64,000 nucleotides of DNA from CAYFHQ01 sp964342805 (lineage in GTDB: Bacteria > Bacillota > Clostridia > Peptostreptococcales > Acidaminobacteraceae): assembly GCA_964342805.1 (NCBI GenBank), contig CAYFHQ010000004.1:32647-96646 (forward strand), written 5' to 3'. A program made the translations under genes and the position numbers. The notes beneath the pieces were generated by a model. The model was given only the letters and a program-made list of their open reading frames with translations. It did no database searches and was not told the origin of the DNA. Of the stretch, positions 9,452 through 18,155 are shown piece after piece (position 1 is the first letter of the stretch; every line of letters starts with the position of its first letter).

Positions 9452-10837
9452 ATGACAAATGAAAGCAGGTACACACTTATTGTAGCGCCTCACCAGCAGA
9501 GTATTGAGGACTTACGGGAGGCCATGATTCATCGGTATCGCCATTATGGCATCCACAGTCGTTTGATTGTTAGGCACACGATTGAAGGGGCCTATCAGAT
9601 CCTTGAACACGAGCAGATTGACTATTTCATCGTGTTTGACGATGTACTCGGAGCCAGACAGTTGGCCTGTCAGCCTATCCCAACGGTCCTCATTACTAGT
9701 GGCATGTCCAACCAAGACATGGATGCCTGGAACAAGTCCAAGGACCACTTGAAGGTGGCGCAAGAGGTGGAGCTCAAGGGGGAGGATATTGTTGACTTGC
9801 TTATGGTAGACGGGGTGTCCACAGGTCGGATGCCAGTGGACAAACAGTTGGCCACCATGGTGAACCAATATATCAGTCGGTCCTCCCTTGACACCAAGTC
9901 TGATTATGATTGGATGAGCCGTTATCTTGAGGATTCTGATAGGAAAAAGCTCAAAGACCTCCTACCCACAGCCATAAAAAGCCAACTCAGTAAGAGTGTC
10001 GTGCGGACATTTGAGACCAATGAGAGAGGCCTATATACCATATGGGATCAACCGATTTTCGCCAGCGACTTGGCCTACATATTGGCTAAGGCAACAAAAA
10101 AACGTGTTCTCCTGATTGATGCCAACCGCCTAGAACCCAGCTTAGACTTACATTTGGGTGTTGACGCCCATGCCGGTCAATTAAAGTTGAACTTCGGCCA
10201 ACCCTACGCCTCCGGTTTGAAGCTGGCCTTTGAAGCCATGGGGAAGAGGATGATGAACCGGGCCCTCCTGGAACGGGTCAGTAACCGGGTAGGGAGGGAG
10301 ACTTTGTGGGTTCTTACTGGCGCAGAAGCCATACATGATTTTGAGTACTATGATCGTGAGCGTTTTGAACGACTCTTGCAATTGTCACGAATGAGCTTTG
10401 ACTTTGTATTTGTGGCGACCAGTGGATTTATGTATGACCTATTTACCTGTGTGGCCATGTATGAGGCTGACCGGTGCCTGGTCCCCTTTGAAGGGAAACT
10501 CGATCGGGTCCGAGCTTTGAACAGAACCCTGATGTTTTTAGAGGAAAAGCAAAAGATTTCCTATAACAAACACGTGTTTTGTGCCTATAACTATGACCGG
10601 AAGGTGGACTTGTCCATGGATGTACTCAATGACGTCTTCAATGGCCAAGTGGGGACACAAATTCCCTATAACATCAAAAGAGAAATCTATAGAAGCAAAA
10701 AAAGAAGACATATGGGTTTACTCAAGGAAAAGGACGTGAAAGGGTATGTCAAAGTGTTAATGGAGTTGGGCATACCGGGTCACAAGCGCTTGGGCAAGCT
10801 TTATAGAAAGGGGTTTGGATATGAGCTTGGTGACTAG
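9452..10837 (+). CDS. TadZ/CpaE-like pilus assembly protein without a P-loop
   Basis: The 461-aa protein has an atypical receiver-like N-terminus (about 1-110, TLIVAPHQQSIEDLREAM) and a MinD/ParA-like domain (about 195-430) in which the Walker B-like strand RVLLIDANRLEPSLDLHLG is clear, while the expected KGGxGKT loop is replaced by FASDLAYILAKATKK. Known TadZ proteins localise the Tad machine to a cell pole and often have degenerate Walker A motifs. It is the first gene of a six-gene operon with TadA/B/C-like proteins. GGAGG lies 10 bases before the ATG. Nucleotide binding is uncertain. Confidence 0.75.
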   Translation: MTNESRYTLIVAPHQQSIEDLREAMIHRYRHYGIHSRLIVRHTIEGAYQILEHEQIDYFIVFDDVLGARQLACQPIPTVLITSGMSNQDMDAWNKSKDHLKVAQEVELKGEDIVDLLMVDGVSTGRMPVDKQLATMVNQYISRSSLDTKSDYDWMSRYLEDSDRKKLKDLLPTAIKSQLSKSVVRTFETNERGLYTIWDQPIFASDLAYILAKATKKRVLLIDANRLEPSLDLHLGVDAHAGQLKLNFGQPYASGLKLAFEAMGKRMMNRALLERVSNRVGRETLWVLTGAEAIHDFEYYDRERFERLLQLSRMSFDFVFVATSGFMYDLFTCVAMYEADRCLVPFEGKLDRVRALNRTLMFLEEKQKISYNKHVFCAYNYDRKVDLSMDVLNDVFNGQVGTQIPYNIKREIYRSKKRRHMGLLKEKDVKGYVKVLMELGIPGHKRLGKLYRKGFGYELGD

Positions 10838-12023
10838 CCATCATGATCCCATGTTTGAAAGGCCTGTCCATGTGACAAAGGACATCACTGAATTGGTGGG
10901 CTTTATTACCAGTGACATTCTAAAGGAGAGTCCTGCCTTGGTTGCTGACACGGAAGCGGGGCTAACGCCTAAGACTTTACTGGAAGAGGACATCGTCAAA
11001 CGTCTAGATCGCTATCAGCAGTCCCTGAATCGTTCCCAACTGACCAAGGCAGTGATGGATTTCATGTTTGGGTATGGGATTCTGCAGGAGTATATCGAGG
11101 ATGAGACCATCACGGATATCGATGGTATGGCCAAGGACTATTTCACATGCAAGCGGGGGAGAGAGGTTCAAAGGCTACCTGTGGCCTTTCCCACCGAAGA
11201 AGCCTTTGAAAACTATTGCAAGTTACTGGTGATCAGAAATGGGGGCATTATCAATGAAAATGACACCCATGCCAGGGTTGCAGACAGCAAGTACAGGCTA
11301 CGGATCAATGTGTCCATAGCACCAAGGAATCTAACGGGGCCCTCCATTAATATCCGAAAACATCGTTTATCCAGTTATGGCTTAAAGGACTTGGAGACCC
11401 TGGGCATGCTAACTGTGGACCAGGCCGCCTTTTTTAGGGAGGTTGCCAGGGGGGACCAAAGGGTTCTCATAGTAGGCAAGGGCGGTGCCGGAAAAACAAC
11501 CCTCCTAAGGGCACTCTTGGAGGAGGTCCCCGACCACAAGAGAATCCTGGTTTGTGAGTCGGATAGTGAGTTGTACCCCAAACGAGAAAATACGATTGTT
11601 CAGCGGATAAAGAAGGCCCATGAAGGTGGACGACCTGTGACCCTGCAAGACATTGTCCGTGATGGTTTGACCATGTCCCTAGACGGTTACTGTGTGGGTG
11701 AGATTACTGGACCCGAGGCGTGGGACTTTGTACGGGCAGGCTTTACAGACCATCAAACCTGGGGGACCATCCACGGTGTGGGCACATCGGAAGGTTTGGA
11801 GCGATTACTGACCCTCATGGACCAGGACCAAACCCATATGGGTGTAGAACGGATTTGTCAGGTTATATCCAAGAGCATTGATCTTGTTGTCTACCTCAAG
11901 GGCTTTCAAGTTCAGGAGGTCGCGAGGGTCGTTGCTGGACGTGGGGACTTTCTTGTTCAGCCCCTCGACCACCTTTCTCCTGTAGTGCCCACCGGGGAAA
12001 CAGTCTGCGGTGAAAGGATATGA
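10821..12023 (+). CDS. TadA/CpaF/VirB11-type secretion ATPase
   Basis: The 400-aa cytoplasmic hexameric ATPase energises pilus or secretion assembly. Seen here: an N-terminal all-helical region, INENDTHARVADSKYRLRIN (the Asp/His-box region), Walker A IVGKGGAGKTTLLRALL, LVCESDSELYP, and the Walker B/His-box region GEITGPEAWDFVRAGFT with TWGTIHG. A TTG at 10815 is possible, but ATG 10821 has AAAGGGG at 8-nt spacing. It overlaps the TadZ-like gene by 17 nt and the next gene by 4 nt, so translation is coupled. Confidence 0.88.
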   Translation: MSLVTSHHDPMFERPVHVTKDITELVGFITSDILKESPALVADTEAGLTPKTLLEEDIVKRLDRYQQSLNRSQLTKAVMDFMFGYGILQEYIEDETITDIDGMAKDYFTCKRGREVQRLPVAFPTEEAFENYCKLLVIRNGGIINENDTHARVADSKYRLRINVSIAPRNLTGPSINIRKHRLSSYGLKDLETLGMLTVDQAAFFREVARGDQRVLIVGKGGAGKTTLLRALLEEVPDHKRILVCESDSELYPKRENTIVQRIKKAHEGGRPVTLQDIVRDGLTMSLDGYCVGEITGPEAWDFVRAGFTDHQTWGTIHGVGTSEGLERLLTLMDQDQTHMGVERICQVISKSIDLVVYLKGFQVQEVARVVAGRGDFLVQPLDHLSPVVPTGETVCGERI

Positions 12024-12994
12024 ACCCCATGCTGTTAATTGGTTTACAAGTAGTAACTGCCCTGTTTATTGGTTGTTACCTCACCACGTGGCTCAGCCGA
12101 ATACGTATTCATGTAACCTTGAAAGACCTTCTAGTCCAAGGGGGCCAGGGTCGTCATGGTCCAGAGGGTGACTATACAGACCTTTACTTGTTGAACAAGC
12201 AAATATCCGGATGGACAATTGAAGGTGGCTGGCTGGAGGACCTGGAAAATCGCTTGCTTGTTCGTTCCGGTCTAAGGCAAAGGTTCCCTTGGATCAACAT
12301 ACAGGTCGTCCTGGGTTTTGAACTTGCCCTTGCCTGCCTGACCGGGGTGTCTGTTTATTGGGGGACTGGGGTATGGATGATAGCTGTTATAGCTACCTTG
12401 ATCAGTACGGCCTTCCCACCCATGATGATTGGAATACTGGCCTTCCTTAGAGCCCAGAGACTCCGTATGGAATTGGCCGACTTTTTAGCGGTCTTACACC
12501 GTGGCGTTTGTGTGAAAGCGGACGTCCTATATGCCTTTGAACAATCCCTGGACAGTGGTCTTAAGGACCCCCTAAGGTCTTTGATACATGCCTTTGTTGT
12601 CCAAGTCAAGCGGGGCATGCCTGTGGAAGACGCCCTGGAACTCTTAACTTACTATGTAGACCAACCCCACTTTCGAACGGCTATGCTCAGCATCCGTCAG
12701 ACCCTGGTCTACCGAGGAGACGTGGTCACCATGTTGGAAAACCTCAGCTGGGAGGCCTTCCGCCTGGAGGACGAGTACAATCGCAGGCGGATTTCCACCC
12801 TGAAAGACCGATTTCTCCTATTGGGTGTCTCCCTGGGTTGCCTCCTTGCAGTTGGGGGCTATATGGCCCTCAATGGGCGCGTGAAAGCCTTCTATTTTCA
12901 GACGCCGTTGGGTACAACGATTGCTGTTGTTGCGGGGGTGGCTTTTCTATTGGGTCTAGTGATCGCCATGCAAATGGGCCGATTCAAATACTGA
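12020..12994 (+). CDS. TadB-like type II/IV secretion inner-membrane platform protein
   Basis: The 324-aa membrane protein has an N-terminal TM (LLIGLQVVTALFIGCYL), a TM pair near 105-150, a T2SF/GspF-like helical domain (about 155-265; ADFLAVLHRGVCVKADVLYA) and two C-terminal TMs. TadB and TadC form the platform under the pilus that the TadA ATPase works on. It overlaps the ATPase gene by ATGA. Confidence 0.82.
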   Translation: MNPMLLIGLQVVTALFIGCYLTTWLSRIRIHVTLKDLLVQGGQGRHGPEGDYTDLYLLNKQISGWTIEGGWLEDLENRLLVRSGLRQRFPWINIQVVLGFELALACLTGVSVYWGTGVWMIAVIATLISTAFPPMMIGILAFLRAQRLRMELADFLAVLHRGVCVKADVLYAFEQSLDSGLKDPLRSLIHAFVVQVKRGMPVEDALELLTYYVDQPHFRTAMLSIRQTLVYRGDVVTMLENLSWEAFRLEDEYNRRRISTLKDRFLLLGVSLGCLLAVGGYMALNGRVKAFYFQTPLGTTIAVVAGVAFLLGLVIAMQMGRFKY

Positions 12995-13001
12995 GGTGAC
13001 C

Positions 13002-13844
13002 ATGAAAGAAATTATCCAATTACTCATGATCGTGTCAACAGCCTACCTGGCCAATCTGGTGATCAAGGCGACTGTAGACCGGTGGGGGCTACCCCTAAGG
13101 GGCGTACGTTATGGAGCAAAAATGGCCCGACAAAGCCACTGGGATCCCCTAAAAGACGTGCAAGGGGAATGGCTTGAGTCCATCAGGCACAAAATGCGCC
13201 AAGCGGGCTATGAAGCGCCGTGGATGCCCTTTTTATATCTCATGCTCATGACCCTGGTCCCCCTTGTACTTTCTGGTCTAGCCCTGGCTACCAGATGGCC
13301 TGACCCAAGGGGAGCCATGATCCTGCTCCTCATGATACCCACCTTGACCACAGTTCACTTCAAAGAGTCTGAACGGAAAATCAGTAAGCAGTTTGAAAAG
13401 GATATCTACAAGGTCTTTAAGTATCTCCACCACCAAACGGAAGCGGGTATACTGCCCACAGATAGCCTTCGGGGTATTTATCAGGTTGTTGAGGAGCCCA
13501 TACTCAAAAAAAGGTTGATCAAGTTGTCGGCAACGTATGGCCAGACCCTTGACCTTGAGACCGCTTTAAACCAGTTTAAAGAGGGATATGGGACCCGGTC
13601 AGCTGAAAGTCTCTGCATTGCCATTCGTCAAGGTATTCAGACTGGAGAAAATGTAACCTTGCTCCGCCATCAGGAGCGGGTCATGTTTCAAAAGTACTTT
13701 CATTATATTCAAGAGGAAACCAATCGAATGCGGTCTTTGACCTTTGCCATCGTAGCCATTGATTGTACCATTGTGGTCCTCATGATTGGCATCCCCTTGT
13801 GGATGGAAACGGCCAGGGCACTCACAAGATTATTTCAACAATAG
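13002..13844 (+). CDS. TadC-like secretion platform protein
   Basis: The 280-aa protein has a TM at the N-terminus, a TM pair around 75-110 (MPFLYLMLMTLVPLVL), a T2SF-type domain (about 125-245; FEKDIYKVFKYLHHQTEAG, SAESLCIAIRQGIQTG) and a C-terminal TM. It partners the preceding TadB-like protein. GAGGTG (12994-12998) precedes ATG 13002; an in-frame GTG at 12996 is part of this ribosome-binding site. Confidence 0.8.
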   Translation: MKEIIQLLMIVSTAYLANLVIKATVDRWGLPLRGVRYGAKMARQSHWDPLKDVQGEWLESIRHKMRQAGYEAPWMPFLYLMLMTLVPLVLSGLALATRWPDPRGAMILLLMIPTLTTVHFKESERKISKQFEKDIYKVFKYLHHQTEAGILPTDSLRGIYQVVEEPILKKRLIKLSATYGQTLDLETALNQFKEGYGTRSAESLCIAIRQGIQTGENVTLLRHQERVMFQKYFHYIQEETNRMRSLTFAIVAIDCTIVVLMIGIPLWMETARALTRLFQQ

Positions 13845-13861
13845 TTGCAAAGGAGGAAATC

Positions 13862-14071
13862 ATGCTGTTATATATTCAAATGAAACTAAGGGAAGTCTGG
13901 AATAACTATAAAGGGGAATTTGGTATTGGAGCAGTCTTAAGCATTGCCATCGCCTTGATCGTGTCGGCCTTCATCTTGATTCCGGGCGTTCAGACTTTCG
14001 CTCGATCAGTCGTGGCCAGTTTACAAGGCTGGTGGTCGACCTTCTCAACCAAGATTTTTACTACCAGTTAA
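13862..14071 (+). CDS. Small one-helix pilin-like peptide (Flp-like candidate)
   Basis: The 69-aa peptide has a polar N-terminus (LREVWNNYKGEFGIG), one hydrophobic helix (AVLSIAIALIVSAFILI) and a short polar tail (GWWSTFSTKIFTTS). Position between TadC and CpaB, size and topology fit a Flp-type major pilin, although a clean prepilin-peptidase site (G followed by E at +5) is not evident and no prepilin peptidase gene is in the window. Strong ribosome-binding site AAAGGAGG upstream. It could instead be a small structural subunit of a secretion machine. Confidence 0.6.
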   Translation: MLLYIQMKLREVWNNYKGEFGIGAVLSIAIALIVSAFILIPGVQTFARSVVASLQGWWSTFSTKIFTTS

Positions 14072-14092
14072 GGCCACGAAGAGGAGGGGACG

Positions 14093-14704
14093 ATGATCAG
14101 TAAAAAGATGCGGTTTGTAGCAAGTCTTGTGGTGACCCTACTCTTGTTGGGTATTCAAGTGTGGCTTGTTAATCAAGCCAACACCCCTGTCGCCCATACG
14201 ACCCTTTATTATCTAAAAGAAGATGTACGGGTGGGAATGCCACTTGGCCAAGAACATGTAGGGTCCATGGAGGTCGTGGCCAAAAACTTGGACGACAGTT
14301 GGCTAAGGCAAGAGTCAGATATTATAGGCCATTATGTCAAAAGTAGTTTGAGACCGGGTCAAATCATCAGTAAAGAGGATCGTGCATCAACAGTGGTCCA
14401 GGCTTTGGGGGCAGCAGTACCTGCAGATCGTAGACGAATTACTTTGGAACTTCGTCCCCACCAAGCCAATGGTTGGCTCCTGGAAGAGGGAGACACTATC
14501 GAAGTGGCCCTTCTGACAGAAGATCAGCCCGGTCAGACTTTTCAAGGCCAAGTACTGGCTATTTTAAATGAACAGCTGGTCGTCTTATCAGGTGCCCCTT
14601 GGTCCAGCCAGCCGAGATATCTACAGGTTACTGTAGAAAAAGAAGACGCTCTAACCATTTTGGAGAAACTCAGGTTTAGTGAGGTGCAAATCCTCCTTCC
14701 ATAG
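14093..14704 (+). CDS. CpaB/RcpC-like SAF-domain pilus protein
   Basis: The 203-aa protein has an N-terminal TM anchor (VASLVVTLLLLGIQVWLV), then an SAF domain (YYLKEDVRVGMPLG... SSLRPGQIISKED) and a beta-rich C-terminus (GDTIEVALLTED). CpaB/RcpC proteins of Tad systems share this plan and are thought to contact the pilus channel or peptidoglycan. Last gene of the Tad-like operon; GAGGAGGGG ribosome-binding site. Confidence 0.72.
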   Translation: MISKKMRFVASLVVTLLLLGIQVWLVNQANTPVAHTTLYYLKEDVRVGMPLGQEHVGSMEVVAKNLDDSWLRQESDIIGHYVKSSLRPGQIISKEDRASTVVQALGAAVPADRRRITLELRPHQANGWLLEEGDTIEVALLTEDQPGQTFQGQVLAILNEQLVVLSGAPWSSQPRYLQVTVEKEDALTILEKLRFSEVQILLP

Positions 14705-14710
14705 ACGGGT

Positions 14711-14740
14711 TTGTTGATTCCCTAGTACTAGTGGTATAAT
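14711..14740 (+). promoter_or_regulatory. Candidate promoter for the PAS/receiver hybrid gene
   Basis: TTGTTG (14711-14716), an 18-nt spacer, and TATAAT (14735-14740) preceded by an extended TGG. No terminator hairpin was seen between the Tad-like operon and this promoter. Confidence 0.6.
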
Positions 14741-14791
14741 TGCTTTGAATGTAGTGAAAATTCTATCAACTGACTAGGGGGCAATTTGTTC

Positions 14792-16399
14792 ATGACTACG
14801 CTGAGTATGGAACAGCTCAAGGAAGAACTCACCAAGGCGAATCAACGAATTGAACAGTTGGAAATTCAACTCAAAGACAATGAACAAGAAAAAATCAAAG
14901 AAATTTTAGACCTCATACCGGATATGATCTTAATCGTCGACACTGATATGAAAGTGAGATGGGCCAATCGTTCTGCATTGGAAAAGAGAAAGGATGCTCT
15001 AGGCCAACATTGTTACAAGGCCTATAGGGGGCTCAATAGTCCCTGTACGGACTGTCCTTGTGCCATTGCCCTTCAAACGGGTGAAAAGGTCTCCGGTGTC
15101 ATCGCCTTACAGGACCCGGACAGCGACACCGTGACCCACTGGGAGAACTTTGGTATCCCCTTGGTTGACCACAGGGGTGAGGTGACGGGTATCCTGGAAA
15201 TCAGCCGAGACGTGACGGCCTTGGTGGAGTACAACCAAAAAATCCATGAATATACGGAAGCCTTAGAGCTGACGCGTAAGGAATTGGAGTCTTCCAATAG
15301 TGTGAAGACGGAGTTTTTAGGTAATCTTGCTCAAGATCTAGCTGTTCCTGTCAACAGTGTGGTTGGCATGGTTCAAATGCTAGAAGGCTCTTCGTTAGAT
15401 AACAGGCAACAAGAGTACTTGGATGTATTGGGTCAATCAACAGACAAAATAAAGTCCATTACCCAAAACATTGAGGACATGTCCCGTCTTGAAACGGGGA
15501 AGATTTCATTGAAACATGAACCCTTTCACTTAAATCAGATTTTTGAGGAACTGTCTGCTATTTATGGAAAGAAGGCAAAAGCCAAGGACATCATATTTGA
15601 GTCCACATCCGCTGTTGACCAACAAGTCTACATGGGTGATGGTCGACGGCTCCGCCAAGCCTTACTCAACTTGCTCAACCATGCAATGAAGCAAAATGAA
15701 AATGGTCGTGTGAAGTTTTCCATGAAGCGAATAGAAAATGGATATGACTATGGGGTGATTTCCTTCACGATTGAGGATGGGAGTCAACAACGATCGTCTA
15801 TGCCCGTTCACTTTGACCATGGATTGGTATTGGAAAACCAACTGGAAAAGCACTACGCTACGGCTGAAATCGGGATTGCCATTACTTATCAGATCATTGA
15901 CCTGATGAATGGGGATATCATTGTCCAGCAAGATAATACGGCCGGTTCAACCATTAGTGTGCAGTTGCGTTTTGACAAACAAATGACCAAGGCTGTGGAA
16001 ACGACCACTGATCCTCAACCTGCAAAACGTACGAGTAAGCTTCGTATTCTTATTGCTGAAGACGAGATTGTAGGACGAGTCACCTACAAATTAATGCTGA
16101 GGGACCGTTATGATATTGTCTTTGCTAAGAATGGGGAGGAAGCCGTTCAGTTGTACTTTGATGTGGAACCTGATCTTGTATTGCTGGATGTAATGATGCC
16201 TATCCTCAATGGTTTTGAAGCCTTTGATGCCATTGACTCCAAAGCCATTAGTCGCGTCCCCATTATAGCCGTGTCGTCTAGGGTAATAAGTACAGAAAAA
16301 GAGTACTTGACCAGCTATGGTTTTGATGATTATTTGGCCAAGCCATTTGAAAATAAGGACTTGGAGCGGATTATCCATACCCATGGGAAGAAGCGATAA
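14792..16399 (+). CDS. Cys-rich PAS + pseudo-histidine-kinase + receiver hybrid
   Basis: The 535-aa soluble protein has a coiled-coil (5-35), a PAS domain (about 37-155) with clustered cysteines (HCYKAY, then CTDCPC), a histidine-kinase-like region and an intact receiver (about 415-530; LIAEDE, LLDVMMP, AKPFE). At the dimerisation helix the family reads FxxxxSHELRTPL, but here it is FLGNLAQDLAVPVNS: the phospho-accepting His is Gln. The ATP-lid motifs are also eroded (LLNLLNHAMKQ; no DxGxG). It therefore probably does not autophosphorylate, and the receiver must be served by another kinase. ATG 14792 preferred; TTG 14786 is an alternative with tighter spacing to AGGGGG. Confidence 0.82.
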   Translation: MTTLSMEQLKEELTKANQRIEQLEIQLKDNEQEKIKEILDLIPDMILIVDTDMKVRWANRSALEKRKDALGQHCYKAYRGLNSPCTDCPCAIALQTGEKVSGVIALQDPDSDTVTHWENFGIPLVDHRGEVTGILEISRDVTALVEYNQKIHEYTEALELTRKELESSNSVKTEFLGNLAQDLAVPVNSVVGMVQMLEGSSLDNRQQEYLDVLGQSTDKIKSITQNIEDMSRLETGKISLKHEPFHLNQIFEELSAIYGKKAKAKDIIFESTSAVDQQVYMGDGRRLRQALLNLLNHAMKQNENGRVKFSMKRIENGYDYGVISFTIEDGSQQRSSMPVHFDHGLVLENQLEKHYATAEIGIAITYQIIDLMNGDIIVQQDNTAGSTISVQLRFDKQMTKAVETTTDPQPAKRTSKLRILIAEDEIVGRVTYKLMLRDRYDIVFAKNGEEAVQLYFDVEPDLVLLDVMMPILNGFEAFDAIDSKAISRVPIIAVSSRVISTEKEYLTSYGFDDYLAKPFENKDLERIIHTHGKKR

Positions 16400-16422
16400 G
16401 TAAAACAGACAAATACGATACA

Positions 16423-16463
16423 AACGCTTGGGAAGTCATCTTGCTTCCCAGGCGTTGTTTTTT
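16423..16463 (+). terminator. Terminator after the PAS/receiver hybrid
   Basis: AACGCTTGGGAAG pairs with CTTCCCAGGCGTT (13 pairs with one G-T), then GTTTTTTTT. Confidence 0.92.
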
Positions 16464-16476
16464 TGTGGAAAAACAT

Positions 16477-16525
16477 TTGACAAAGCCCTATCAAATAGGT
16501 AAGATATAAATGATAATGATTATCA
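16477..16525 (+). promoter_or_regulatory. Promoter with a perfect Fur box
   Basis: TTGACA (16477-16482), 17-nt spacer, TAAGAT (16500-16505); then TGATAATGATTATCA at 16511-16525, an exact match to the 7-1-7 Fur operator (TGATAATNATTATCA). The operator covers the expected transcription start, so iron-loaded Fur should repress the downstream DUF2325 gene (inference from the Bacillus-type Fur box). Confidence 0.85.
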
Positions 16526-16539
16526 ATAGGAGGTTGAAA

Positions 16540-16857
16540 ATGAATGCGTTATTGATCGGAGCAGATCGCTTGGGGAATATTCCATCTTTACTCACTTCCC
16601 ATGGGATTGCAGACTATACCCATTGGGATGGTCGAAAAAAGGGCATGCGTAAAATGAAAATTCCGACAGATACAGATCTTGTGATCATTTTTACGGATTT
16701 CATAGAGCACCGCCTGACAGAACGAATAAAAAGCGAATCCAAACAAATGAATATTCCCTGTATATTCTCCAGGAGAGCGGTATCAGATTTATCGGTTCAA
16801 CTGGACTTTTGTAAAAAGTGTGGTCTTTGCGATTTTGGAGACCCCCAATTGGGATGA
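16540..16857 (+). CDS. DUF2325 family protein under Fur control
   Basis: The 105-aa protein shows the DUF2325 layout: a Rossmann-like start (MNALLIGADRLGNIPSLL), the short HWDGRKKG segment, the strand DLVIIFTDFIEHRL, then NIPCIFSRRAVSDL. It ends with a cysteine pair, FCKKCGLCDFGD. The biochemical role of DUF2325 is not established. The start is ATG 16540, after AGGAGG (16528-16533); an in-frame ATG at 16510 overlaps the Fur box and was rejected. A Fur-regulated, Cys-containing small protein suggests a link to iron limitation or metal handling. Confidence 0.82.
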   Translation: MNALLIGADRLGNIPSLLTSHGIADYTHWDGRKKGMRKMKIPTDTDLVIIFTDFIEHRLTERIKSESKQMNIPCIFSRRAVSDLSVQLDFCKKCGLCDFGDPQLG

Positions 16858-16872
16858 AAAGCAAATCACCTG

Positions 16873-16906
16873 AAGGTCTTCTGATAAAACGGAGGACCTT
16901 TTTTAT
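16873..16906 (+). terminator. Terminator of the Fur-regulated DUF2325 unit
   Basis: AAGGTCTTC pairs with GAGGACCTT (one G-T) around TGATAAAACG, then TTTTTAT. Makes the DUF2325 gene monocistronic. Confidence 0.82.
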
Positions 16907-16931
16907 ATTCTAGGAGTTGGTGGGGTCATCA

Positions 16932-16940
16932 TGATACAAT
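16932..16940 (+). promoter_or_regulatory. Extended -10 promoter candidate for the rlmL-like gene
   Basis: TGATACAAT: extended TG (16932-16933) and TACAAT (16935-16940), about 30 bases before the ATG. No good -35 hexamer at 16-18 nt. Confidence 0.4.
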
Positions 16941-16970
16941 AGGGGCAACAAAGTAGAATTGGAGAAAAAC

Positions 16971-18155
16971 ATGAAATACAATATGATTGCTACTGCCGCT
17001 TTTGGTATTGAAGCTGTGGTTGGACAAGAAATAAAAGAGTTGGGATTCGAAAACGTTCAAGTGGAAAATGGTCGGGTTCGATTTACAACAGATGAAGCGG
17101 GGATTTGTAAGGCAAATCTTTGGATCCGGTGCGCAGAACGGGTATTTGTTGAAGTGGCTTCGTTCAAGGCGAGAACCTTTGAACAGCTATTCGACAAGAC
17201 CTATGCCGTAGATTGGGCCAAGTATATTCCAGCTGACGGTGAGTTTCCGGTGAATGCAAAGTCCGTCAAGTCGCAGTTGTTCAGTCTATCAGATATCCAG
17301 CGGATCTGTAAAAAAGCCTCATCCAAAAAACTAGGCCAAGCCTATAAGATGGACTGGCTGCCGGAGAACGGTGCCAAGTACCCCATCTTGGTGGGTATCC
17401 TAAAGGATGAAGTGACCATAAGCATTGACACCAGTGGAACAGGACTCCACAAGCGGGGCTACAGAGCCATGGGCAACGAAGCACCCTTAAAAGAAACCCT
17501 AGCTGCGGCCCTCCTTCGGATAAGCCGGTGGAAACCCTTTATCCCACTGATCGACCCCATGTGTGGTACAGGCACCATAGCCATTGAAGCTGCAATGATG
17601 GGTCGAAACATCGCTCCAGGACTAAACAGAAACTTTGTGAGCGAGGATTGGGACTGGATCCCCGATGACTTATGGAAAGAAGCTAAAAAAGAAGCTTACG
17701 CGGCCATTGATTTTGATGTGGAAATGGATATTCAGGCCTACGATATTAATGGCAGGACCATCAAAATTGCCCGAGACAATGCTGAAAAAGCAGGTGTTGA
17801 AGAGGACATCCACTTCCAACAGCGTGACGCCAAAGACCTGAACTCAAAGAAAAAGTATGGATATATCATATCTAACCCACCTTATGGTGAACGGCTCAGC
17901 GATAAAAAATCTGCAGAGGCCCTGTATAAAATGATGGGCAAAGTGTATGAAGATCTGGACACTTGGAGTAAGTATATCCTCACCTCCCATGAAGAGTTTG
18001 AGCCGTGTTATGGAAAGAAGTCCACAAAAAACCGCAAGTTATACAATGGCAGGATCAAGTGCTACTTCTATCAATACTTTGGGCCTAAACCACCACGGCG
18101 GCCAAGACCGACCCCTGAGGGAGAACAACGTCAAAATGGAAAAACCACAGATTAG
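16971..18155 (+). CDS. rlmL: THUMP-domain 23S rRNA guanine-N2 methyltransferase, RlmL/YpsC-like
   Basis: The 394-aa protein has an N-terminal ferredoxin-like/THUMP region (about 1-155; ATAAFGIEAVVGQEIKELG, VEVASFKARTFEQL) and a Rossmann methyltransferase with DPMCGTGTIAIEAAM (SAM loop, about 195) and the guanine-N2 motif IISNPPYGERL (about 303). It matches the shorter Firmicute YpsC-type protein rather than the two-domain E. coli RlmKL. Specificity for 23S rRNA G2445-equivalent is inferred. ATG 16971 was chosen; TTG 16959 coincides with the ribosome-binding site TTGGAG. Confidence 0.88.
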   Translation: MKYNMIATAAFGIEAVVGQEIKELGFENVQVENGRVRFTTDEAGICKANLWIRCAERVFVEVASFKARTFEQLFDKTYAVDWAKYIPADGEFPVNAKSVKSQLFSLSDIQRICKKASSKKLGQAYKMDWLPENGAKYPILVGILKDEVTISIDTSGTGLHKRGYRAMGNEAPLKETLAAALLRISRWKPFIPLIDPMCGTGTIAIEAAMMGRNIAPGLNRNFVSEDWDWIPDDLWKEAKKEAYAAIDFDVEMDIQAYDINGRTIKIARDNAEKAGVEEDIHFQQRDAKDLNSKKKYGYIISNPPYGERLSDKKSAEALYKMMGKVYEDLDTWSKYILTSHEEFEPCYGKKSTKNRKLYNGRIKCYFYQYFGPKPPRRPRPTPEGEQRQNGKTTD

